DNA of 64,000 nt from NCBI RefSeq assembly GCF_003569745.1, contig NZ_AP018498.1, positions 3,759,001 through 3,823,000 of the forward strand, in the 5' to 3' direction. This DNA is from Altererythrobacter sp. B11. Its GTDB lineage: Bacteria; Pseudomonadota; Alphaproteobacteria; Sphingomonadales; Sphingomonadaceae. The stretch's first letter is position 1. Each line of letters opens with the position of its first letter. Below are positions 1-9,517 of this stretch, one piece after another. Under the pieces are notes generated by a model. That model was not told where the DNA came from, ran no database searches, and was given only the letters and a program-made list of their open reading frames with translations. The position numbers and the translations under genes are program-made.

Positions 1-1101
1 ACCGTCCCCCCGCCCTATGGCGGATCGACGCGCTGGCTGCCGCAGCTGGGCGCCACGCTGGACTGGGATCTCGACCTGTTCGGCCGGGTCAAGGCCGGGG
101 TGCGGCAGGCTGAGGCAGAGGCGGCCGCCGCCCGCTATGACACGGCGGCGGCGCGGCTGACGCTGTCGGCCGCAGTCGCCCAGACCTATGTCGCGCTGGC
201 CCGGGCGGAAGCGCAGATCGCCGTGGCGGATCGCTTCGTGGACACGCGCCAGCAGGCGCTTTCGCTGGCACAAACCAATGTAAACAGCGGCTTGGCGAGC
301 GATTTCGAACTGCAGCAATCCCGCACCCTGCTGGCCGAGGCCGAGCAGGCCCGGGCGCTGGCGGTGGCGAGCCGCGAGGTGGTGGTGCATGCGCTGGCGG
401 CGCTGGTGGGCCGCGGGGCGGACTTCCACGGCGAGATTTCCCCGCCGGTTCTGGCACTTGGCGATCCCCCGGCGGTTCCGGCCATGCTTCCCGCCGACCT
501 GCTGGCACGCCGACCGGACATTCTGGCGGCCCGGGCGCGGATCACGGCGGCGAGCGCCGGGCGCGAGGCGGTGCGCGCGGATTTTCTCCCCAATATCAAT
601 ATCTCCGCCCTCGCCGGCCTGGCCTCGGTCGGCTTTTCGCACCTGTTCGAAGGCGGTTCCGCCCAATATGCCGCGGGCCCTGCGATCCACCTGCCGATCT
701 TCGAAGGCGGCCGGCTGCAAGCCCGGTACAAGGGCGCCACAGCGGCAGTAGAAGAGTATGGGGCTGAGTATAACGCCACCGTGCTGGATGCAGTGCGCGA
801 CACGGCCGATGCGATCACCCGCGTCGGCGCCGCCGATCGCGAGCTGGCCGACCAGCAGCGGATCGTCGGCGGGCTGCGCGAAACGCTGCGGCTCAACCAG
901 GTGCGGGTCGATACCGGCCTCGCCTCACGCATCGACACGCTCGAATCCGGTTTCCGCCTGCTGGCCGCCGAGCAATCGCTGGTCGACCTCCAGGCCGATG
1001 CGCTGACCCGGCGCATCCAGCTCCTCGCCGCGCTGGGCGGCGGCTTCGATTCCACCGCCGGCGGCCTCGCCGCCACAGACTTCGCGGAACCCCAATCATG
1101 A
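1..1101 (+). CDS. RND/MFS efflux outer membrane factor, NodT family (5' truncated)
   Basis: Outer membrane channel of a tripartite efflux pump (TolC/OprM/NodT type). The frame is open from base 1, so the N-terminus, including any lipoprotein signal, lies outside the window; 366 codons are visible. The early LDWDLDLFGRVK stretch is typical of NodT-type outer membrane efflux proteins, and the rest shows the two long alpha-helical OEP repeats with Ala/Leu/Arg-rich heptads. Its stop overlaps the next gene (ATGA at 1098-1101), so it is first or early in an operon with an EmrA-like adaptor and an EmrB-like transporter. The substrate cannot be told from sequence. Confidence 0.93.
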   Translation, partial: TVPPPYGGSTRWLPQLGATLDWDLDLFGRVKAGVRQAEAEAAAARYDTAAARLTLSAAVAQTYVALARAEAQIAVADRFVDTRQQALSLAQTNVNSGLASDFELQQSRTLLAEAEQARALAVASREVVVHALAALVGRGADFHGEISPPVLALGDPPAVPAMLPADLLARRPDILAARARITAASAGREAVRADFLPNINISALAGLASVGFSHLFEGGSAQYAAGPAIHLPIFEGGRLQARYKGATAAVEEYGAEYNATVLDAVRDTADAITRVGAADRELADQQRIVGGLRETLRLNQVRVDTGLASRIDTLESGFRLLAAEQSLVDLQADALTRRIQLLAALGGGFDSTAGGLAATDFAEPQS

Positions 1102-2360
1102 CCGACATGCTGCGCAACGAATTCCGGGACAACGAAACCATCGGCGAGGAACTGTCCGACATCGCCGCCGAGCAGGAGGCGGCCCGTACCGCACCGCCCC
1201 CTCCCCCCGCGGAGGAGGAGCCGCGCGGCAAGCCCCGCGCGCGCCGGATCGCCTTCCTGATCCTCGGCCTCGTCGTGCTGATCGGCGCGATCACCTATGG
1301 CGTGATGTGGTTCCTCGCCCCGCCGTCCGAGGAAACGGACGACGCCTATGTGAACGGCAATGTGGTGGCGATCACCGCCCGCGCCGCGGGCACGGTGATC
1401 GCGCTGCATGCAGACAACACCCAGGCGGTGGAGCGCGGCGCGACGCTGATCGACCTTGATCCGGCGCAGCAGGAAGTCTCGCTGGAAGCCGCCGAGGCGC
1501 AGCTGGGGCAGGCGGTGCGCGCGGTGCGCGCCTCCCGCTCCGCCGTGGCGGAAGGCGGCGCGGAAATCGCCAAGGCGGAGGCTGACCTCTCCCGCGCGCA
1601 GGCCGACTATGCCCGCCGCAAGCAGGCCGCCGCGCAGGGCGCCATCTCCGCCGAGGAACTGAGCCACGCCGCCGATTCCGTGCAGACCGCGCGCGCCGCG
1701 CTCAATCTCGCCCGCGCCCGCCGCGCGCAGGCCGCCAGCAGCATCGCCGGCACCAGCGTGGCGAAGAACCCGCAGGTGCTGGCCGCGATCGCTGCCGTGC
1801 GCGAGGCGGCGATCAACCGCGCCTATATGAGCATCAAGGCCCCGGTGGCGGGCGTGGTGGCGCAGCGTTCGGTCCAGCTCGGCCAGCAGGTCGCCCCCGG
1901 CGAGCCGCTGATGGCGGTGGTCCCGCTGGACGCGCTGTGGATCGACGCGAACTTCCGCGAAACCCAGCTGGCCGATCTGCGGGTGGGCCAGCAGGCCACC
2001 ATCACCGCCGACATCTATGGCGATGCGGTGACCTTCCACGGTCGCGTTGCCGGGCTCGGCGCGGGCAGCGGCAATGCCTTCTCCCTGCTGCCGCCGCAGA
2101 ACGCATCGGGCAACTGGATCAAGATCGTCCAGCGGGTGCCGGTGCGCATCGCGCTCGATCCGAAGGAACTGGCGAAGTACCCGCTGCGGGTGGGCCTTTC
2201 CACCAAGGTGGAAGTGGATACCAGCGACACATCGGGCAAGCTGGTCGCCACCAGCACGCCGCCCGCCGGCGGCACGCAGGAAAGCCTGCAGGCGAGCAGC
2301 GAGGTCGAGGCCGAGATCCAGCGGATCATCGCCGCCAATCTGGGCGGAGACGCCCGGTGA
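1098..2360 (+). CDS. HlyD/EmrA family periplasmic adaptor
   Basis: Membrane fusion protein, 420 aa, linking the inner membrane EmrB-like transporter to the outer membrane channel. A Pro/Glu-rich cytoplasmic tail (about 1-50) precedes one membrane segment (about 51-73), then the DDAYVNG motif (81-87) that opens the biotinyl-lipoyl-like domain of EmrA proteins, an Ala/Arg-rich coiled-coil hairpin (about 130-225) and a beta-barrel with the APVAGVV and DANFRETQ motifs. It overlaps the genes on both sides by 4 bp, so translation is probably coupled. Family identity is secure; the drug specificity is unknown. Confidence 0.94.
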   Translation: MTDMLRNEFRDNETIGEELSDIAAEQEAARTAPPPPPAEEEPRGKPRARRIAFLILGLVVLIGAITYGVMWFLAPPSEETDDAYVNGNVVAITARAAGTVIALHADNTQAVERGATLIDLDPAQQEVSLEAAEAQLGQAVRAVRASRSAVAEGGAEIAKAEADLSRAQADYARRKQAAAQGAISAEELSHAADSVQTARAALNLARARRAQAASSIAGTSVAKNPQVLAAIAAVREAAINRAYMSIKAPVAGVVAQRSVQLGQQVAPGEPLMAVVPLDALWIDANFRETQLADLRVGQQATITADIYGDAVTFHGRVAGLGAGSGNAFSLLPPQNASGNWIKIVQRVPVRIALDPKELAKYPLRVGLSTKVEVDTSDTSGKLVATSTPPAGGTQESLQASSEVEAEIQRIIAANLGGDAR

Positions 2361-3889
2361 GCAACGCGCAGCCGGCGGCGCTGAAGGGGGCCGCGCTGGG
2401 CGTGGCCGCCTTCGCGCTGGCGCTCGGCACCTTCATGCAGGTGCTGGATACCACGATCGCCAATGTCTCCCTGCCCACTATCGCCGGGAGCCTGGGCGTA
2501 TCGAGCGACACGGGCACCTGGATCATCACCGCCTTCGCCGTGGCCAATGGCGTCACCGTGCCGCTGACCGGCTGGCTGATGCAGCGCTTCGGCGTGGTGC
2601 GTACCTTCACCTTCTCCGCCCTCGCCTTCACCTTCGCCTCGTTCCTGTGCGGCATCGCCTGGAGCCTGTCCTCGCTGGTGCTGTTCCGCGTGCTGCAGGG
2701 CGCGGTCAGCGGCCCGATGATCCCGGGCAGCCAGGCGCTGCTGCTGATGATCTTCCCGGCCGAGAAGCGCGGCACGGCGCTGGGCATCTGGTCGGCGATG
2801 ACGCTCGCCGCGCCGATCTTCGGGCCGGTGCTGGGCGGCTACATCTCCGACAATTACCACTGGAGCTGGATCTTCCTCATCAACCTGCCGCTCGGCATCG
2901 CCACCGGCACGATCACCTGGCTGCTGCTCTCCAAGCGTGACACGCCCACCCGCAAGCTGCCGATCGACAAGGTGGGGCTGATGCTGCTGACCTTCTGGGT
3001 GTTCAGCATGCAAACCATGCTCGACCTCGGCAAGGACCGCGACTGGTTTCACAGCACGCTGATCGTGGTGCTGGGGCTGTGCGCCGCCATCGGCTTCGTT
3101 GCCTGGGTGATCTGGGAACTGACCGACCGCCATCCGGCGGTGGACCTTACCATCTTCAAGTCGCGCAACTTCCTGCTGGGCACGGTCGCGCTGTGCTTCG
3201 GCTATGCGCTGCTGTTCGCAAACAATCTGCTGCTGCCGCTGTGGCTGCAGGAATATATGGGCTACACCGCCACCTGGGCTGGGCTGGTGGCCGCGCCGGC
3301 GGGCACGGTGGCCGTGCTCACCACGCCGCTGATCAGCAAGTTCAAGATCGATTCGCGGATCATGGCGACGATCTCCTTCCTGTGCTTCGGCGCATCCTTC
3401 CTGATGCGCAGCTGGTATCCCCCCGATGCGAGCTTCTTCGCGCTGGCGGCGCCGCTGGCGCTGCAGGGCGTGGCGATGACGACCTTCTTCGTCCCGCTAC
3501 TGGCGATCATGCTGGACGGCCTGCCACCAGAGCGGGTGCCGTCGGCCACCGGCATTTCCAACTTCGCGCGCATCACCGCGGGCAGCTTCGCCGCATCGCT
3601 GGTGACCACGCTGTGGGACCGGCGGGAGGCGCTGCACCAGACGCGGCTGGCCGAAGCGGGCAGCCCCTACAACCCCGTCTTCCGCGGCGCCGTGGAGCAG
3701 CTGGGCCACGCCGGGATGAGCGAGCATCAGGCCATGGGCGCGATCGGCCGCACCATTACCGAGCAAGGCTATCTCCTCGCCTCGGTGGACATCTTCTGGG
3801 CCTCCGGCTGGATCTCGCTGCTGCTGATCGGCTTCGTCTGGTTCGCCCGCAAGCCCACCGGCCCCCGCCACGCCGTCGCGGCGGACTGA
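2357..3889 (+). CDS. DHA2 family MFS multidrug transporter, EmrB/QacA type
   Basis: Inner membrane drug:proton antiporter, 510 aa, with about 14 predicted membrane segments. The motif LDTTIANVSLP at residues 30-40 is the DHA2 family D1 motif, and a motif-C-like stretch (LAAPIFGPVLGG) follows. I chose the GTG at 2357 because it overlaps the upstream stop (GTGA) and puts a short cytoplasmic tail before the first helix; the frame stays open further upstream but there overlaps the adaptor gene. It completes an EmrAB-TolC-like pump with the two preceding genes. Confidence 0.94.
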   Translation: MSNAQPAALKGAALGVAAFALALGTFMQVLDTTIANVSLPTIAGSLGVSSDTGTWIITAFAVANGVTVPLTGWLMQRFGVVRTFTFSALAFTFASFLCGIAWSLSSLVLFRVLQGAVSGPMIPGSQALLLMIFPAEKRGTALGIWSAMTLAAPIFGPVLGGYISDNYHWSWIFLINLPLGIATGTITWLLLSKRDTPTRKLPIDKVGLMLLTFWVFSMQTMLDLGKDRDWFHSTLIVVLGLCAAIGFVAWVIWELTDRHPAVDLTIFKSRNFLLGTVALCFGYALLFANNLLLPLWLQEYMGYTATWAGLVAAPAGTVAVLTTPLISKFKIDSRIMATISFLCFGASFLMRSWYPPDASFFALAAPLALQGVAMTTFFVPLLAIMLDGLPPERVPSATGISNFARITAGSFAASLVTTLWDRREALHQTRLAEAGSPYNPVFRGAVEQLGHAGMSEHQAMGAIGRTITEQGYLLASVDIFWASGWISLLLIGFVWFARKPTGPRHAVAAD

Positions 3890-4303
3890 GGGCGACCCTC
3901 CTTCCGCGCTTCGCCTTGCGGGTGGGGGCGCGCGTCCTTCGACAGGCTCAGGACGAGCGGGGAAGGGTAAGGCGGTCGTGGGGGTGGGTGACAGGGTTTT
4001 CGACTCCGCTTTTCTGGCGTCGCGCTCCTCCTCCTCCTCCTGCTTCGTCATTCCCGCGCAGGCGGGAATCCAGTGCGGCCGGGCGGAGTCGCGCGGCTGG
4101 ATCCTCGCCTTCGCGGGGATGACGAGATGGAGGTTTGGGGGTCTGTCCCTCGCTCTCCCGCACCCATCGTCACTCCCGCAAAGGCACGAATCCAGCGCGC
4201 TCCGCCCCGCTTCGGGCAACCTTGTTGACCCATCAATTCTTTGAGCTTGACTTCCTCATCAATCTCACAGACCCTTTGAAAAAAGCAAAAAGGGGTGGGA
4301 TCA
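3890..4303. repeat. Repeat-rich intergenic spacer
   Basis: No supportable gene in these 414 bases. The spacer contains one copy of a CTTCGACAGGCTCAGGA repeat (3934-3960) and an inverted pair of a CATTCCCGCG...GCGGGAATCCA repeat (4046-4073 forward, 4098-4125 reverse), with a decayed third copy near 4170-4194. The same two families return at 62039-62295. Short ORFs across it are reading-frame noise through the palindromes. The last 100 bases drop in GC and should hold the promoter of the TonB receptor gene. Confidence 0.8.
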
Positions 4304-6784
4304 ATGAAGAGGCAGGAGAAGTGCGCCTTCCGTCCGCGGAAGGGGCTGCGTGAGGGTATGTCCGTAGCGAAAGTGGGGCGGAAGGCCCTGCTGGCAGGGG
4401 CAGCACTGGGATGCATGCTGGCGGCGCCGGCCCGGGCGCAGGAGGTGACCACGCCGCCGGACGAGGGAGACACCCGCTATGGCGAGCAGATCCTGGTCAC
4501 GGCGGAGCGGCGCACCACCAATCTGCAGGACACGCCGCTGTCGATCGTGGCGGTGACGCAGGAAAACGTGCAGGCCAAGGGGATCGACGATCTGGCCGAT
4601 CTGGCCAGTTTTACGCCTAATCTCAACATCACGCCGTCGCGCGGCACGGGCAACAGCAATCCCAATTTCTCGATCCGCGGCGTCTCCGGCGGCGGGGGCA
4701 TCACCGGGGAGCGCGGCGTGGGCCTGTATGTTGACGGAGTCTATGTCCCGCGCACCAGCGGATCGGTGCTGCGCGTGCTGGATATCGACCGGATCGAGGT
4801 GCTGCGCGGGCCGCAGGGCACGCTGTTCGGCCGCAACTCCACCGGCGGCGCCATCCGCATCTTCACCCGCCAGCCCGTGCTGGGCGAAACCGAGGGCTAT
4901 CTGCGGGTGACCGCCGCCAGCATGGACCGGCGCGACGTCGTGGGCACGGTCAACCTGCCGATCGGCGAGAAGGCGGCGCTGCGCACGCAGCTGGCCTATC
5001 TCGACCAGGGCGGCTGGGTGCAGCGCGGATCGCAGGACATGGGTGGATCGGAAGATTTCGTCGGCCGCACGAACCTGCGGGTGGAGCCGACCGAGCGCTT
5101 CAACGTGACGCTGGGTTTCCTCTATTCGCATTCCAAGGCCACCGGCACGCCGCTGGTGTTCGAGGAATTCGACATGCGCCCCGGCATCGAAGGGGTGCTG
5201 GAGGGGAATTTCGGCGACTGGCTGAACGATTCCTTCAAGCAGGACGGGCAGGCCCCGCTGCAACCCTATAATGATCCGCGCATCGTGCGCGGGCCCTTCA
5301 CCGCGCCGGATATCTGCCTGCTGGACGATTTCGACCCGGATTACGACCAGCGCTGCGATCAGGTGGAAAAGAACACCTACTGGCAGGCCGATCTGCGCGC
5401 CGAGCTGGAGCTGAGCGACACGCTGCAACTATCCACCATCACCGGGGTGAACCGGTTGAAGCACACCGGATCGGTAGATTATCAGGTGCTGGGCACGGAA
5501 GACCGCGCGACCGACGTCAAATCCACCACCTTCTATCAGGAGCTGCAGCTCAACGCCTCGCTGCTGGGCGGTGCGGTGGATCTGGTGGCGGGCCTCAATT
5601 ACTTCCACGAGAAGTCCGAAGGCTCCAACCTTACCATCAACCGGCGCGGCACCAGCGCCTTCCCCAACCGCCCCAATGGCAACACCGATGCGGGGCTGTT
5701 CTACCTCACCGACAATTTCGTGGTGCAGAAATCGGATTCCTTCGGCGTGTTCACCAGCGCCACCTGGCATATCACCCAGAAGCTGAATTTCACCGGCGGG
5801 CTGCGCTTCGCCTATGACCGGAAGAAATACGAAGAAACCGAATACGCCAGCGACAACTTCGCCCCCGTGCCGGGCACCGATTCCACCTTCGTGGACAGCA
5901 CCGACCATTGGGATCAGGTCGATTGGCGCGCCACGCTGGATTACAGCCCGACGTCCGACTGGATGATCTACGCCACCGCCTCCAAGGCGTATAAGGCGGG
6001 GCAGTTCAGCTTCACCATTCTGGACCGGGTGCCGGGCCCGGAACAGAGCGGCGATTTCATCAAGACGATCCCGCCGGAAAAGGTGCTCAATTTCGAAGCG
6101 GGGATGCGCATCACCGCCTTTGACGGGCGGCTGCGCTTCAACCCCACCGGCTTTTACATGATGTGGACCAACCGCCAGGCCGCGCGGCAGGTGACCTGCG
6201 TTGTTTCCACCGCCTGCCCGCTGGGTTTCGAAATCCAGGTGGTCAATTCCGGCGACGTGGACATCTATGGTGCGGAGCTGGATGCGCAGCTGTTCGTCAC
6301 CGACGATTTCTGGCTGGACGGATCGGGCGGCTACACCGGCTACAAGCTGAAGGACGAGGTGGCGAACAGCGGGCCGAACCTCTATCCCGACGTGCCGAAG
6401 TTCAACGCAACGGCCGGCGCAAACTATCGCGCCATGCTGGGCTTTGGCGAGCTGACCTTCAACCTCAACTACTCCTTCACCTCCAAGCAGGCGACGCATC
6501 CCACCGACACGGGGGATTCGGCCTATACCCTGCCTGCCATCGGCCTGTTCAACGCGCGGGTGAAGTTCGTGCCGGACAATGCGCCGGTGCAGGTTTCGGT
6601 GTTCGCCAACAACCTCTTCGACAAGACCTACGCCACCTATGCCCAGCGCTTCGGCGGCGGGTATTGGGACCAGGGCGGCCCGGCGAACCGGCTGAACCCG
6701 GTCGCCCTGCCCGAACGCTCGGCCCTTGCGGCGGTGCGCGGCAAGCCCCGCGAAGTGGGGGTGACGCTGCAATATGACTTCTGA
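4304..6784 (+). CDS. TonB-dependent receptor
   Basis: Outer membrane active transporter, 826 aa. A signal peptide ends near APARAQ, followed by a TonB-box-like EQILVTAERR segment, the plug domain (QDTPLSIVAVT, then LRGPQGTLFGRNSTGGAI) and a beta-barrel ending in the terminal aromatic GVTLQYDF. ATG 4304 has a good ribosome site (AGGGG at 4291-4295). ATG 4358, starting MSVAKVGRK, would give a more compact signal peptide and is a real alternative. Receptors of this size and plug type in sphingomonads import siderophores, glycans or aromatic compounds; the ligand is not predictable. It is followed by a co-directional run of exported proteins. Confidence 0.95.
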   Translation: MKRQEKCAFRPRKGLREGMSVAKVGRKALLAGAALGCMLAAPARAQEVTTPPDEGDTRYGEQILVTAERRTTNLQDTPLSIVAVTQENVQAKGIDDLADLASFTPNLNITPSRGTGNSNPNFSIRGVSGGGGITGERGVGLYVDGVYVPRTSGSVLRVLDIDRIEVLRGPQGTLFGRNSTGGAIRIFTRQPVLGETEGYLRVTAASMDRRDVVGTVNLPIGEKAALRTQLAYLDQGGWVQRGSQDMGGSEDFVGRTNLRVEPTERFNVTLGFLYSHSKATGTPLVFEEFDMRPGIEGVLEGNFGDWLNDSFKQDGQAPLQPYNDPRIVRGPFTAPDICLLDDFDPDYDQRCDQVEKNTYWQADLRAELELSDTLQLSTITGVNRLKHTGSVDYQVLGTEDRATDVKSTTFYQELQLNASLLGGAVDLVAGLNYFHEKSEGSNLTINRRGTSAFPNRPNGNTDAGLFYLTDNFVVQKSDSFGVFTSATWHITQKLNFTGGLRFAYDRKKYEETEYASDNFAPVPGTDSTFVDSTDHWDQVDWRATLDYSPTSDWMIYATASKAYKAGQFSFTILDRVPGPEQSGDFIKTIPPEKVLNFEAGMRITAFDGRLRFNPTGFYMMWTNRQAARQVTCVVSTACPLGFEIQVVNSGDVDIYGAELDAQLFVTDDFWLDGSGGYTGYKLKDEVANSGPNLYPDVPKFNATAGANYRAMLGFGELTFNLNYSFTSKQATHPTDTGDSAYTLPAIGLFNARVKFVPDNAPVQVSVFANNLFDKTYATYAQRFGGGYWDQGGPANRLNPVALPERSALAAVRGKPREVGVTLQYDF

Positions 6785-6911
6785 GCGCATCTTTCGCGCC
6801 AAGGTGGACCGGCTGCCCCCGCGGGCGGCCGGTTCAGCCTGCATACAGATGTCGCAGCATATTTTGACATTATCAAAAAGGTGGCCTAGAAAGGCTGCCG
6901 GGGAGATCGAC

Positions 6912-7829
6912 TTGCGCCTGATTCTGAGCACACTGGCCGTTGCGGCCTCGGCCCTGGCCGCCCAGCCTGCGGCGGCGCAGGAGGGTGAGCCTTCGACCGG
7001 CGGACTGCCGCAGGTGGAGGTGAAGCGCGACTATACGCCGCTGACGGCCGAGCGCCTGAACGAGATGGTGCCCAAGCATCCCGGCTATCTGGGCGCGCTG
7101 GCGCCCGAGAACCTCAACAAGCCGCGCCCGCCCGCACCGATCGACCTGACCGGCACCTGGTTCATCGATCTGAAGGAAGGCTTCGCCCATTATCTGTTCG
7201 GCCCGCCCTACCCCTATTTCTACGAAGGCGGGCGCGAGGCGCTGATCGAGGCGCCGAAATATGCCGCGCGCAACGAGACATATCGCGACGCGATCGGCCA
7301 GTGCTTCCCGCCGGGCATGCCGATGATCATGACCCGGGTGTGGCCGCATGCCTTCATCCAGCTGCCCACCGCGATCTATATGATCAGCGGCTTCAACAAT
7401 TCGGTGCGCACCATCTATCTCGACGGGCGCGAGTTCTCCGATCCCGATCTGGTGGTGCCCAGCTACAACGGCGAAAGCATCGGCCATTTCGAAGGCAAGA
7501 CGCTGGTCGTGAAGACCAAGTATTTCGAAACCGACAACCACTGGATCGACCACGGCATCCCGATTTCCGACGAATTCGAGATGACCGAGCGGATCGACCT
7601 GCTGGACGGCGGCAAGGTCATGCAGATCGAATACATCATGACCGACCCGCAGAACTGGCGCGGAGAATGGCGCAGCACGAAGCGCTTCAACCGCCAGGAC
7701 TACACCGACATCAACGAATCCCATTGCATCCTCGCCTATAACGAGAACTTGCCGGGCACCGACCTGGGCAAGGAAGCCGCCGAAGAGCGGGGCGAGAGCA
7801 AAGTCGAAGGAGTAGCCGACGATGAATAG
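6912..7829 (+). CDS. Exported protein of unknown function (paralogue of 8646-9431)
   Basis: 305 aa. The frame is open further upstream, but TTG 6912 is preceded by GGGGAG and starts a clean signal peptide (MRLILSTLAVAASALAA...AAAQ), so I take it as the start. The mature protein has DLTGTWFIDL, CFPPGMPMIMTRVWPH, SIGHFEGKTLVVKT and ends in an acidic tail. The gene at 8646 has the same blocks in the same order (CSPPGMPGIM, SIGHWEGDTLVVDT), so the two are paralogues. I know similar proteins from sphingomonad and marine genomes only as hypotheticals next to TonB receptors. No catalytic motif was recognised. The stop overlaps the next start by 8 bases. Confidence 0.85.
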   Translation: MRLILSTLAVAASALAAQPAAAQEGEPSTGGLPQVEVKRDYTPLTAERLNEMVPKHPGYLGALAPENLNKPRPPAPIDLTGTWFIDLKEGFAHYLFGPPYPYFYEGGREALIEAPKYAARNETYRDAIGQCFPPGMPMIMTRVWPHAFIQLPTAIYMISGFNNSVRTIYLDGREFSDPDLVVPSYNGESIGHFEGKTLVVKTKYFETDNHWIDHGIPISDEFEMTERIDLLDGGKVMQIEYIMTDPQNWRGEWRSTKRFNRQDYTDINESHCILAYNENLPGTDLGKEAAEERGESKVEGVADDE

Positions 7830-8238
7830 CCCCGCCCGCCTGGGCCTGTTCGCCCTGGCCGCCGGTGCCGCGCTGGCCACCATGCCGGCCGCAGCCCACC
7901 ACAGCTTCGCCATGTTCGACCAGAAGAAGGTGATGACGCTGCAAGGCACGGTCAGCGAGTTCCAGTGGACCAACCCCCACGCCTTCATCGAGCTGGACGT
8001 GCCGGGCGGTGCCAATTCCACGCACTGGAGCATCGAGCTGAACAGCCCGAACAATCTCAAGCGGCAGGGCTGGACCCGCACCGCGCTGAAATCGGGCGAC
8101 AAGGTGACCGTGCGGATCAACCCGCTGCGCAATGGGAAGACCGGGGGCCTGTTCCTCGATGTGAAGCTGCCCAGCGGCAAGGTGCTCGATTCCGGCCTGC
8201 CGAAGGACGGCAAGCCGGTGAACGTGCCGGAGCTGTAA
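7822..8238 (+). CDS. DUF6152 family exported protein
   Basis: 138 aa. Signal peptide (residues 1 to about 26) ends in PAAAHHSFAMFD, so the mature protein probably begins with a His-His pair. The core TLQGTVSEFQWTNPHAFIEL and the following NSPNNLKRQGWTR are the blocks that define DUF6152. A small beta-barrel is plausible. The function of the family is not known; the N-terminal HH could bind a metal, which is inference. ATG 7822 is preceded by GGAGTAG and overlaps the preceding gene. Confidence 0.88.
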   Translation: MNSPARLGLFALAAGAALATMPAAAHHSFAMFDQKKVMTLQGTVSEFQWTNPHAFIELDVPGGANSTHWSIELNSPNNLKRQGWTRTALKSGDKVTVRINPLRNGKTGGLFLDVKLPSGKVLDSGLPKDGKPVNVPEL

Positions 8239-8259
8239 CCCCCTGCAAGTGAGGCGAAC

Positions 8260-8637
8260 ATGAAGACTTACCTCAAGCCGCTTCTCGCCGCGCTGGCGCT
8301 GACGGCAACCCCTACCCTCCCCGCGCTGGCCCACCACAGCTATTCCATGTTCGACATGAACAAGATGATCGAACTGAAGGCCACGGTGACGCGCTTCAAA
8401 TGGCAGAACCCGCACGCCTTCATCGAAGCCGATGTGGCGATTCCGAACGGGACCGAACATTGGGCGATCGAGATGACGAGCCCGAACAACCTGATCCAGT
8501 CCGGCTGGAAGCGGACCTCGCTGAAGCCGGGGGACAAGGTGACGCTCTATGTCCATCCGCTGCGCAGCGGCGCGCGGGGTGGATCCTACGCGGGCGTGCG
8601 CTTCGCCGATGGCAGCACGCTTGGCGAAGTGAAATAG
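8260..8637 (+). CDS. DUF6152 family exported protein, second copy
   Basis: 125 aa, paralogue of the preceding gene: signal peptide ending PALAHHSYSMFD, then TVTRFKWQNPHAFIE, MTSPNNLIQSGWKRTSL and KPGDKVTLYVHPLRSG. It again has HH at the likely mature N-terminus. It begins 21 bases after the upstream stop with GTGAGGCG upstream, and almost certainly belongs to the same transcript. The alternation unknown-DUF6152-DUF6152-unknown suggests a duplicated gene pair. Confidence 0.88.
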   Translation: MKTYLKPLLAALALTATPTLPALAHHSYSMFDMNKMIELKATVTRFKWQNPHAFIEADVAIPNGTEHWAIEMTSPNNLIQSGWKRTSLKPGDKVTLYVHPLRSGARGGSYAGVRFADGSTLGEVK

Positions 8638-8645
8638 GACCGGCC

Positions 8646-9431
8646 ATGGGTGGATCGAAGAAGGCGGGCCTGCTGGCCCTGCTGGCAGGCGGCCTTGCGC
8701 TGTCGGCCGCCGTCCCCGCGCAGGCCCAGACCGCGCCGCCCGAAGGGGTGGCGGAAGGCCAGGGCGCCGGCTTTCCCAAGGGGCATTATGCCGAGCTGGA
8801 GGCCCTGCCGGACTGGGGCGGCATCTGGTTCCTGGAACGCGGCGGCGCGCGCCCCGCGCCGCCCGAGCTGAAGGGCCAGTATCTTGCGGACTACCAGGCA
8901 TGGCGCCAGCAGGTGCAGGCCAATGACGGCGTGGTGCCGCGCGCCCGGTCCAATTGCAGCCCGCCGGGGATGCCCGGCATCATGCGGCTGGCGCAATATC
9001 CCTATGAGTTCATCTTCGCCCCCGGTCGGGTGACGATCAATCAGGAAGCCTGGATGCAGACCCGCACGATCTGGACCGACGGGCGCACCCATCCCGAAGA
9101 TCTGGACCCCACTTTCATGGGCCATTCCATCGGCCATTGGGAAGGCGATACGCTGGTGGTGGACACCGTGGGCATATTGGACGAGCTGGAGATCACCGAC
9201 GGCGCGGGCCACTCGCCGCAGTTCCATCTCGTCGAACGCATCCATCTCGATCCCGCCAATCCCGATCTGCTGGTCAACGAAATGCGGATGGAAGATCCCG
9301 AAGCGCTGGCCGCACCCTATGAGGTGAAAGCGACCTATCGGCGGGATCGCTATGGCGAGCTGATCGAGTTCCAATGTTCGGAAAACAACCGCAACCCGGT
9401 GGACGAGAACGGCCACACGCAATTCGACTGA
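8646..9431 (+). CDS. Exported protein of unknown function (paralogue of 6912-7829)
   Basis: 261 aa from ATG 8646, which starts MGGSKKAGLLALLAGGLAL and a signal peptide ending PAQAQ; the open frame continues upstream but only over the DUF6152 gene. Conserved blocks CSPPGMPGIMRLAQYPYEF, RTIWTDGRTHP, MGHSIGHWEGDTLVVDT and CSENNRNPVDENG mark the same unnamed family as the gene at 6912. A single Cys in CSPPGMPG and one near the end (FQCSEN) may form a disulfide. No enzyme motif recognised. It is the fifth gene of a likely operon that begins at the TonB receptor or at 6912. Confidence 0.85.
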   Translation: MGGSKKAGLLALLAGGLALSAAVPAQAQTAPPEGVAEGQGAGFPKGHYAELEALPDWGGIWFLERGGARPAPPELKGQYLADYQAWRQQVQANDGVVPRARSNCSPPGMPGIMRLAQYPYEFIFAPGRVTINQEAWMQTRTIWTDGRTHPEDLDPTFMGHSIGHWEGDTLVVDTVGILDELEITDGAGHSPQFHLVERIHLDPANPDLLVNEMRMEDPEALAAPYEVKATYRRDRYGELIEFQCSENNRNPVDENGHTQFD

Positions 9432-9517
9432 TCCGCTTGGCGGCCCCGCAAAATCGCATATGACGCTGCGGCGGCCACCGACGGTAGCCGCGACGGGATC
9501 GGACGAGCGGGGGCAGG

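Noticed and set aside
186-2039. 617-codon open frame on the minus strand
   Set aside because: Antisense of the efflux outer membrane factor and adaptor genes; no domain and shadow-like composition.
4046-4194. CRISPR-like array of CATTCCCGCG repeats
   Set aside because: Copies are in both orientations with unequal spacing, decay quickly and have no cas genes nearby; they are dispersed palindromic repeats.
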